From Gracilaria caudata (lineage: Eukaryota > Rhodophyta > Florideophyceae > Gracilariales > Gracilariaceae): a DNA stretch of 19,094 nt. Where the stretch lies: the NCBI GenBank assembly GCA_030374735.1, contig JASCIV010000309.1, positions 1 to 19,094 on the forward strand, given 5' to 3'. Positions 1 to 5,954 of this stretch are shown piece by piece. A program made the translations under genes and the position numbers. The first letter of the stretch is position 1. Every line of letters begins with the position of its first letter. The notes beneath the pieces were generated by a model. The model was not told the origin of the DNA. It did not search any database and was given only the letters and a program-made list of their open reading frames with translations.

Positions 1-69
1 GAGTGACACACTTTGTTTCAGAACAGTGACACCGTCGTTCGCTGCACGCGCTCAATCAATGCCTTATTC

Positions 70-113
70 AGTCGGGAGGATAAGGTCTAGTAGTCGGGAG
101 GATAAGGTCTAGT
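70..113. repeat. 22-bp perfect tandem duplication (two copies)
   Basis: Positions 70-91 and 92-113 are identical, unit beginning AGTCGGGAGG and ending GGTCTAGT. It is two head-to-tail copies with no mismatches, lying about 600 bp upstream of the transporter start. It could be a recent slippage duplication or a duplicated factor-binding site; the sequence alone does not decide. Confidence 0.9.
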
Positions 114-652
114 GTCATCATCCCTTCATCTCATTGCATCTCATCGCTCGAGCCTCGTCACGCGCGTCTGGCGCGGCTACTGAGCGTGTCCTGAATGACC
201 TTACAGCACTCCGGCTCTGCGCCGTGCGCTTCGGATTCTGGATCCCGTTTCGGGTCACGCTCGTAGGTGCTCATTGGTCCTCGGTCCCCCCCCGCCGCGC
301 GCGGCCGACCGTGCCTGTTCGCTGAGCAGTGTGAGAGAGAGCTCAGCGCCATCACCGTCGCCCCGCCGTCCGTCCACCACGTGCGTCTGCCGCGGTCACA
401 AACGCCATGGGCGATCCGTTCAATCCCACTAGTGCCTCGGCGCTCCATTCAAATCAATCGGTACGTTAACCTCCACTGCCATCGGGCTTGTACCCGCACC
501 GCTGCCAGGATGGGATGAATACCATAACCTTTATAAATACGACTTCTTCTTCCTATGAATACGCAAAGCGTCGTTTCATACGTCGCCTGCGCATGTGTTT
601 CGATCTACGGTTATGATGCTGATCTGCAGCGCTACAACTCGTACCCACAGAC

Positions 653-688
653 ATGACTGACAAAATGCCCTCTCGTTCTCCTCAGTGA
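653..688 (+). promoter_or_regulatory. 11-codon upstream ORF before the transporter start
   Basis: ATG at 653 opens an 11-codon frame closed by TGA at 686-688, 31 nt before the transporter ATG at 720. Its internal ATG context (AAAATGCCCTCTCG) resembles the true start (AAAATGCCATCACG), so a small local duplication is possible. If the transcript includes this stretch, the uORF would be met first by scanning ribosomes. If the CTCAG at 685 is used as a splice acceptor, most of it would be removed. Confidence 0.35.
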
Positions 689-719
689 CTCAGGCGTGCT
701 CATTAATCCACCCTCCAAA

Positions 720-1802
720 ATGCCATCACGCCTTGCTCAATCTCGCCCCCCGCCAGGGGTGCGTGCCAGACTGTGGGTAGTGCTCCTCATCGTTCTCTGG
801 TACTCATCTTCCTCCGTTGCTGTGCTCGCTACAAAGGCGCTCTTCTCTGGAACCAGTCACCAAATCCCACCGTTTCCATTCGCCCTGGCGGTAACTGCTT
901 CCAACAATGTCGTTGCATCCCTCGCATCTTGCATGTTCTCCGGCCGCAACCCACCTGCCACCAGTGATGAAGGTTCATCCCGCATTGCATTTGTAATTGG
1001 TGCAACAACCGCAGCCGAGATCGGACTGTCAAACATAGCACTCAATCTCTTGTCAGTGTCTTTCTCTACAGTGCTCAAAGGCATGGCCCCTTTTTTTGTA
1101 CTGGGATGGGGTATTGTCCTACGCATTCATACCTTGCGACTTGGTATTGCCGCTTCACTCTTTGCTATGGCAGTAGGCCTCATCCTCGCAGTGACAGGCG
1201 AACATAAAAACACAAGCCCCGATCTTTCCCATTTTTTGCGGATTGGCTTCTTTGCCCAACTTGTCTCAGCACTGTTTTCGGGGTTTCGTTGGGTTCTTAC
1301 GCAAATCTTCATCAAGGGAGAGGCGGTTATAGATGAAAGGATTACCACCTTTTTGAAGTATCGATCGTCTTCCAAAGGCTGGTCTGCCATTGAAACTGTT
1401 CGACAAGTGTCGCCTTTTACTCTCTTGTGGGTATTGCCGTTTGTGGTTCTCGCAGAAGGTTCCAGTCTTTTGGGATGGGTTCAGAATGCTTCACTTCTGC
1501 AAAGCGCTAGGCTTCTGGCGGTCTTGTCGACCATTGGTGTCTCCGTTTTTGTCCTTCTGTGGTCCGAATATGAATTGGTAAGAATCACGTCATCTCTAAC
1601 GGTGTCGGTCACGTTTGTTCTAAAAGAAGTTCTTGTCATTTTTGCCGGTGCATTGATCTTTAGCGATCGCCTTTCATGGTTAACATGTATTGGATTTGTT
1701 ATTGTGCAAGGAGGCATTGTAGCTTATGTCACACAGAACTCTCGAGAGTTTGGAAAGAGAGCGACATCGCTGGAACCAGTACTTGATCATGAATCTCCAT
1801 AG
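720..1802 (+). CDS. SLC35C2-like DMT/TPT-family membrane transporter
   Basis: A 360-residue protein with about ten hydrophobic segments and short polar ends, as in the nucleotide-sugar/triose-phosphate transporter branch of the drug/metabolite transporter superfamily. Recognisable blocks are the first helix at about 17-42, the LSNIALNLLSVSFSTVLK block (103-120), the FSGFRWVLTQ block (186-195) and the TM9-TM10 block with FVLKEVLVIFAG (299-310) and LIFSDRLSWL. The last three resemble SLC35C2 (the human Golgi protein linked to fucosylation) and yeast Ymd8, so I favour that subfamily. Members act in Golgi, ER or plastid membranes as antiporters; the substrate cannot be read from sequence. The start was set at ATG 720; the frame stays open upstream only to GTG 696 and an in-frame stop lies at 654. 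It is a single exon, with a strong hairpin about 70 nt after the stop. Confidence 0.85.
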   Translation: MPSRLAQSRPPPGVRARLWVVLLIVLWYSSSSVAVLATKALFSGTSHQIPPFPFALAVTASNNVVASLASCMFSGRNPPATSDEGSSRIAFVIGATTAAEIGLSNIALNLLSVSFSTVLKGMAPFFVLGWGIVLRIHTLRLGIAASLFAMAVGLILAVTGEHKNTSPDLSHFLRIGFFAQLVSALFSGFRWVLTQIFIKGEAVIDERITTFLKYRSSSKGWSAIETVRQVSPFTLLWVLPFVVLAEGSSLLGWVQNASLLQSARLLAVLSTIGVSVFVLLWSEYELVRITSSLTVSVTFVLKEVLVIFAGALIFSDRLSWLTCIGFVIVQGGIVAYVTQNSREFGKRATSLEPVLDHESP

Positions 1803-1872
1803 CGTTCGACATTCGTACGCACTGGAATTTGGATGAAGAAAGCCGCAAAATGGAACAACTTCCGGTTATGAA

Positions 1873-1904
1873 ATTAACAACTCCGGAAAACCGGAGTTGT
1901 TAAT
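1873..1904. other. Perfect 14-bp inverted repeat with AAAA loop
   Basis: The left arm (1873-1886) and right arm (1891-1904) are exact reverse complements with a four-base AAAA loop. The core is CTCCGG-AAAA-CCGGAG. It starts 70 nt after the transporter stop, so it would form a very stable hairpin in the 3' UTR or just beyond it. A shorter competing pairing exists between TCCGGTT (1861-1867) and AACCGGA (1889-1895). Function is unknown; a 3'-end stability or processing element, or a remnant of a small foldback element, are the plain options. Confidence 0.9.
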
Positions 1905-1932
1905 GAACATAGTGTTCACTAGAGCTAAAGCG

Positions 1933-2163
1933 CTACGCGAGCAAGGATTTCCCTGGAAGTGAGGCGCACATTTTTTTGTTCTTAACTGCCAATTGACCAA
2001 CCGGTGCCGCAAAGTCCGGCCAGTGAACATATACTGCTTCTGTTGGTCTCCATTGTACCATTATTCTGTATCTTTCCGTTTGCGCGTATAAATCTTCCAC
2101 ATGGATCGTTTTTCTGTGTATTATTCCAAGGTAGGGCTCCCAGCCTTGCGTTTCGGCCTTCAT
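1933..2163 (-). CDS. Possible small protein or last exon, unrecognised
   Basis: A minus-strand frame of 76 codons from ATG at 2163 to TAG at 1933. The same frame stays open upstream to an in-frame stop just beyond 2216, giving about 93 sense codons. The translation is not low complexity and has a globular look: several Trp, Tyr and His (GWEPYLGII, VQWRPTEAVYVHWPD) and a lysine-rich end. An AAG at the upstream edge could be a splice acceptor, making this the final exon of a minus-strand gene, but I found no convincing upstream exon in 2220-2520. An overlapping 14-codon ORF (2207-2163) ends TAATG across this start. I recognise no family. Chance opening of a frame this long is not negligible. 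Confidence 0.25.
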   Translation of the reverse strand: MKAETQGWEPYLGIIHRKTIHVEDLYAQTERYRIMVQWRPTEAVYVHWPDFAAPVGQLAVKNKKMCASLPGKSLLA

Positions 2164-2611
2164 TACCCTGGGCCGATTGATATCATTTGCGAAAACTTTG
2201 TCGACATGGTCTTAAGCTACCTACGTTCTACAGCGTATGCAGAAGTGATAAAGTAAGCAAATAGACGCTCGTGTACAAAATGGCTTGCAAACTGGGGTAC
2301 TACATTCTTCGTGCAATGTTGAATAGTTGCTGGACACAGGGTTAACAGAATGTTGGCCCGATAGAAAACGGCATAGTACCAGCGTCAAGAAAGACGGTAG
2401 ACACGCCATCACGGCGCCATCATCATGATGTTGAGATTTTCCTTCTACAACAAACCCATCTTGCAGAGGCACCTTCCCCCATTGAAAAGAAAGGGAATGT
2501 CACTCCCACAAATCACAAGACAATTCCTCAGCAGTCTGAGGAGAGAGAACTACATATATCAAGGTTAACCCTTAGATGCTGTGGAGCATAGACACTTGTA
2601 TCTTTCTAACC

Positions 2612-2627
2612 CAAACAAGCTTGTTTG
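2612..2627. other. 16-bp perfect palindrome
   Basis: CAAACAAGCTTGTTTG reads the same on both strands and ends 4 nt before the ATG at 2632. With no loop it is more plausible as a dimeric protein-binding site than as an RNA hairpin. Chance is also possible in A/T-rich spacer. Confidence 0.5.
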
Positions 2628-2631
2628 AAGC

Positions 2632-2814
2632 ATGGGAGCTTTTAAGATATTATTTTTAGCTTGTTTCTTTTCTTTACTTTGGAGTGAAGGAAGAAGAAAT
2701 GATGCATGCACTAGACGTAATAAGGCGTGCATACTTTGCCCATGGTCTTTGATGGACGAAGGACGATATTCTTTCGTCAACGGATTAATGTATCATAAAA
2801 AGGATATTTATTGA
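2632..2814 (+). CDS. Possible 60-aa secreted cysteine-containing peptide
   Basis: This ORF starts at ATG 2632 (AGCATGG) and ends at TGA 2812-2814. Residues 1-19 look like a signal peptide: MGAFK, then a hydrophobic ILFLACFFSLLW core and a small/polar SEG region. The remaining roughly 40 residues are basic and contain three cysteines (DAC, KAC, LCP) and several Tyr. No family is recognised. A minus-strand frame overlaps it (2565-2780) but has no such feature. The short length and the location in a non-genic spacer keep confidence low; transcript evidence would be needed. Confidence 0.25.
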   Translation: MGAFKILFLACFFSLLWSEGRRNDACTRRNKACILCPWSLMDEGRYSFVNGLMYHKKDIY

Positions 2815-3167
2815 AACATTGAGTACAGGGTTATTGATTTGGATATTCTTGTATCCTTTTCCTAACAAAGAGCTGTTCTACAAGGGTAGAGCTGTGGAAG
2901 TGGTCTAATATTGATAGACTGAATGTATATCCCAGTATTGTAAATACATTTTGCGCAGTTAACTTATATCGAGGGTTATCTGTATCTCCAATGTAGATAG
3001 CGCTTCGCCATACTTGAAATCAAAGATGGTGTCCACAAAGAAGATGAAATGTGGGTGTGACGGTGATGATGATTTTATATGAAGGATCGACTGCAACGGT
3101 AAGCTTCATGATGTTATCCTGCAGTTCATTCTAATTTCAAGCACTTCATAGAAAATACTGAATTTCC

Positions 3168-3187
3168 ACAGTGTGGAATCCACACGC
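3168..3187 (+). promoter_or_regulatory. Motif shared with the UMPS/THP3 promoter (copy 1)
   Basis: The pattern ACAGTGTnnAnTCCACACGC occurs here and again at 11699-11718, identical at 17 of 20 positions and in the same orientation. In both places the ACAGTGT part sits inside a short palindrome (TTCCACA-G-TGTGGAA here, TTTACA-G-TGTAAA there). This copy is 76 nt upstream of ATG 3263 and 211 nt upstream of ATG 3398 of the proline iminopeptidase gene. A shared transcription-factor site is the likely meaning; that is inference. Confidence 0.4.
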
Positions 3188-3262
3188 GGAGCACTGCTCC
3201 AAATGGGCTTGCATACCCTCGTTGACAACTGCTAAGAATTCGAGGTGAGCATTCCAGCATTC

Positions 3263-4569
3263 ATGCAGGCCTTTGCACCAGCTCACGTTAACTGGTTTCC
3301 TTCAGGTCTTACATTTCGTCCACTTCACTCAATTTGCTCGGAGGTGTTTGGGAAACGTATCACTTTGCAAAAGCTATCGTATTCCGGCTTGTGTACAATG
3401 GCCAGCACGTTTGGTCATCGTGGTCGTAACAACGAGACTCCGTTCGTATCGAATCGCACTATTTATCCACGCATTGAGCCCTATCATAAGGACTTTTTGC
3501 AAGTTTCAAAGACCCATAAGGTATACTACGAGATCTCAGGAAACCGAAACGGGCTACCGATATGCTTTGTACACGGCGGACCTGGCGGCGGTACCGTTCC
3601 TGCACACCGCGGTTTTTTTGATCCACAAGGTAAGCGTCTTGCCTTTTGATGCGTTCTCTATCAGTCTTTGCCTTTCGGCGTGGCTGAAATTATAGGGAGC
3701 TCTATGAACCACCATGAATCTGATTATGATCCCTTTTATGAATTGCAGTGTACAAGATTGTCCTGTTTGATCAAAGAGGGTGCGGCAAGTCACAACCATT
3801 TGCCTGCCTTGAAGAAAACACAACTTGGGATCTTGTCGAAGATATGGAACGGGTGCGAGAGGCTGCTGGGATCGAAAGCTGGATACTATTTGGTGGGAGC
3901 TGGGGATCAACATTATCGATTGCGTACGCACAAGAGCATCCTCATCGAGTTCAAGGCATGATTCTTCGGGGTATTTTTTTGTCACGCAAACAGGAGTTAG
4001 ACTGGTTGTACGGCCCAAAGGGAGCCGCAATGTTATACCCAGAGGAGTACGATTCGTTCCTCGCTGGTCTTCCAAAAGAAATGAGAGCTACGGAAGATAT
4101 CATCGACAGCTTTTACAGCATTCTGAGCCAAGAAGAAAACAATGAGGAACGAAGAATTGCAGCAAATGCATGGAGTAATTGGGAACGCAGTCTCTCCAGT
4201 TTTCAGCGTACAGATGCTCCAGATGAGATTGACAATGACTATAGCGATGATGAAAATCTTGCTTTTGCCCGTCTTGAGGCGCACTATTTTGTCAATAAGG
4301 GCTTTCTGACGGAGGATGGCCACTTGGTGAAAGAGTCCCAGATGCAGAAGATCAGATATATCAAGACATGTATTATTCAAGGGCGATGGGATACCGTGTG
4401 TCCTCGAAAAAGCGCCTACGATCTTGCCCGCATGTTTGACCCAAGATTTGTTGAAGTAACTCTTGTAGATAACGCTGGACACTCTACGTTTGAGCCTGGC
4501 ATCGAGGAAGCTCTCCTAGAGGCTACAGACTCTTTCGCAAAGGAGTTTGGGTCGAACGGGAACAGGTGA
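3263..4569 (+). CDS. Proline iminopeptidase, two exons, probable organelle presequence
   Basis: The CDS is join(3263..3629, 3749..4569). The enzyme is an alpha/beta-hydrolase (peptidase family S33) that removes N-terminal proline from peptides. Counting from the second Met (ATG 3398; 350 aa), it has the family HGGPGGG oxyanion motif at 59-65, the DQRGCGKS block at 85-92, the nucleophile Ser128 in GGSWGS, Asp292 in GRWD and His322 in NAGHS, so the catalytic triad is intact. Splicing restores the family block FFDPQ-V-YKIVLFDQRG exactly across the junction. Starting at ATG 3263 adds 45 residues, rich in S/F/R/K with one acidic residue, beginning MQAFAPAH. This resembles an organelle transit peptide with the Phe near the N terminus typical of red-algal and glaucophyte plastid presequences. 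Alternative starts could give organellar and cytosolic forms; ATG 3398 (ACAATGG) has a good context. Confidence 0.93.
3630..3748 (+). other. GT-AG spliceosomal intron, 119 nt
   Basis: The donor CAAG|GTAAGC is at 3629/3630 and the acceptor TTGCAG|TG at 3748/3749. It interrupts a codon after its first base (G|TG, Val). Unspliced reading hits a stop at 3647-3649. A branch-like CTGAT (3720-3724, A at 3723) lies 25 nt before the acceptor end. It is the only intron in the window that I can place firmly, because the encoded protein demands it. Confidence 0.92.
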
Positions 4570-4876
4570 AACTCACGTTTATGAGTCCGCTTCTTAAGGA
4601 ATTTGAACCGGTGCTTAAGAAAATAGTTTGGTTTTGGTCCACAAGTATAGCATTGGAGTCGAGGTCTTTGACAACGCGTAGTAGTGAAGTGGAGCGCCCA
4701 CATATGCGAGGTATGCAGTTTGAACCGCTTGTCAGTAATTGGGGCAAAACCCCAAAACGAAGTTTGTGTATTGGGGAGTTATCTTGGGAGGGGGTAGGAT
4801 TCGTGTTAAAACACGTTGCTTTGTGTCTGGTACACATAATAGTAAACATAGATTGCTTACTTTATAACAAGAATAT

Positions 4877-5044
4877 ATGTTGCGACTTCCGAGAGAAGTT
4901 ACTTCATTTAATCAACGGCGTCCATCATTTCGTTCTCATACGCTCAACAGCGTCAATGTCAAAACGCTTACAGATACCCTCCCCGCCGAGAGCGCCAGGG
5001 ATCTCATGCTGATGAGGTTGATAGAAAATGGCCTGAGGGAGTAG
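4877..5044 (+). CDS. Possible 55-aa small protein, unrecognised
   Basis: ATG 4877 to TAG 5042-5044. The N-terminal half is basic and Ser/Arg-rich (MLRLPREVTSFNQRRPSFRS), and the C-terminal half reads like an amphipathic helix (LPAESARDLMLMRLIENGLRE is its last part, split here from the rest). This composition is more protein-like than the other spacer frames, and the residues fit a small soluble or helical-tail protein. An in-frame TAA three codons upstream (4865-4867) fixes the start unless a splice acceptor (CAAG, 4867-4870) is used. No family is recognised, and coding status is uncertain. Confidence 0.22.
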   Translation: MLRLPREVTSFNQRRPSFRSHTLNSVNVKTLTDTLPAESARDLMLMRLIENGLRE

Positions 5045-5122
5045 TGGCTTTCCTTGTGACTGAAAGTTTCTCTGAACAGAAACTTTTCGCGATTGCTGCA
5101 ATTAAGCTGGTGCACTCATAAA

Positions 5123-5138
5123 AGAGAGAGAGAGAGAG
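5123..5138. repeat. (AG)8 microsatellite
   Basis: Eight uninterrupted AG dinucleotides in the spacer upstream of the kinase gene. It is a simple sequence repeat and likely length-polymorphic. Confidence 0.9.
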
Positions 5139-5704
5139 GAGGGACATGTAGTTCATCGCTAGGACTTGGCTTGAATGGATTGAACGATCTTTGCCTGACA
5201 AAAAAAGAGTAGGAAAAGATTTGAAACTAGCTCTTTGAACAGAGAAGGTCACTGTAGAACCCTGATACCGTCAAAATGGCTATTCGTGGGAATTGGGCCC
5301 TACTGAGGGCTGGCTTCTTTTGCATGCTATGGTCTTTGCCACGCTTCAGTATGTGCCCTAAGCCGCAGCATGTCCGTAAATGAAAGAGGGATAACTAGCC
5401 AGAGGGGGTGCGAAAACCCATCGTATGTCCAGTGATGCAGAATTGCAATTAGAAGTTATGTCATACTGTACTAAAACAGTACCTTCGTTTTGCGCCAACT
5501 GCATCTAATGGTGAACTTCTTGCCATAGCAATTACTCGCCCGTAACACTACCCGTTGCAGATGCCGTTCGTTGCTTCTGACTCTACCTCCGTACAAGGAA
5601 GGTCAGCTAACGAAGTCCATTTCCACAAGACTTTTTGAAATCAGAAATCAAGAGGAAAGAGACGCCGTCTGGCTGTGAAGGCTTGTCAGTGAAGCCAGCT
5701 TTGC

Positions 5705-5754
5705 ACACGAGTCGTTTGTGTAACTCGTGTATCTACAAGGGTACCGATTCGGTA
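5705..5754. promoter_or_regulatory. Two adjacent palindromic elements upstream of the kinase gene
   Basis: ACACGAGT (5705-5712) and ACTCGTGT (5723-5730) form a perfect 8-bp inverted repeat with a 10-nt spacer. Immediately after it lies TACCGA-T-TCGGTA (5742-5754), followed by a second GTACCG (5755-5760). They lie about 200-250 nt upstream of the ATG at 5955, a plausible position for promoter elements. No TATA box is evident. A regulatory role is inferred. Confidence 0.35.
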
Positions 5755-5954
5755 GTACCGAAGATACTGTAATATTTACATCGCTGGAATCGCACTACTC
5801 ACCTGCATCTGAACTCCGATTCTGCAACTTCTCTTGCACTGATTATCTTACCCGACAATCATATCTGGGTTCTTTGTAGCTGACCTGTGAGTTTCTCTTC
5901 TTGGCATTTTAACACAAAGTCTGTCATAGTGCTGGGAATTCGCTTACTTCCACA

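Larger units (their letters stand above)
1..719. other. 5' flank and leader of the SLC35C2-like gene
   Basis: No recognisable protein gene is present here. The middle part (about 130-520) is visibly more GC-rich than the rest of the spacers, and the open frames in it have arginine/proline/serine-rich translations typical of GC-rich noncoding DNA. Two short upstream ORFs are visible: a 20-codon ORF starting at ATG 407 in a strong context (GCCATGG), and an 11-codon ORF at 653-688. A GTACGT donor-like site at 461 and a pyrimidine-rich CTCAG acceptor-like site ending at 685 could bound a 225-nt 5'-UTR intron. Joining them runs the 407 ORF directly into TGA, so it would stay a uORF and would not extend the transporter. 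Any partial gene entering from the left edge is not visible to me. Confidence 0.5.
1803..3262. other. Spacer between transporter and proline iminopeptidase genes
   Basis: About 1.46 kb of A/T-richer DNA with no gene I recognise. It holds the hairpin at 1873-1904, a possible minus-strand coding exon (1933 to about 2216), a hairpin with arms TCCTCAG/CTGAGGA at 2525-2542, a 16-bp palindrome at 2612-2627, a possible secreted-peptide ORF at 2632-2814, and a palindrome TTCCACA-G-TGTGGAA at 3164-3178 in the presumed promoter of the downstream gene. The rest (about 2820-3160) shows nothing I can name. Confidence 0.6.
4570..5954. other. Spacer between proline iminopeptidase and kinase genes
   Basis: About 1.4 kb without a recognised gene. 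Contents: a hairpin TTGGGG-CAAAA-CCCCAA at 4739-4755 (about 170 nt after the PIP stop), a possible 55-aa ORF at 4877-5044, an (AG)8 microsatellite at 5123-5138, a 35-codon ORF at 5275-5382 with a hydrophobic start (probably chance), and two palindromic elements at 5705-5730 and 5742-5754 in the likely kinase promoter. A 148-codon frame beginning at a GTG across the PIP stop has no protein-like features. Confidence 0.55.

Noticed and set aside
158..518. Overlapping frames on both strands in the GC-rich leader
   Set aside because: Their translations are Arg/Pro/Ser-rich and overlap each other; no start context or domain supports coding.
461..685. Intron joining an upstream coding exon to the transporter
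   Set aside because: The donor and acceptor look acceptable, but every join from ATG 407 gives a stop or the wrong frame; only a 5'-UTR intron remains possible.
4739..4755. TTGGGG...CCCCAA as telomere-like repeat
   Set aside because: It is a single short hairpin, not a tandem array.
4566..5012. 148-codon plus-strand frame after proline iminopeptidase
   Set aside because: It starts at a GTG overlapping the PIP stop, has no protein-like features, and overlaps other frames.
5009..5075. C/D-box snoRNA-like pattern (CTGATGA with several CTGA)
   Set aside because: The C box deviates at its first base, no terminal stem pairs, and CTGA is a common tetramer.
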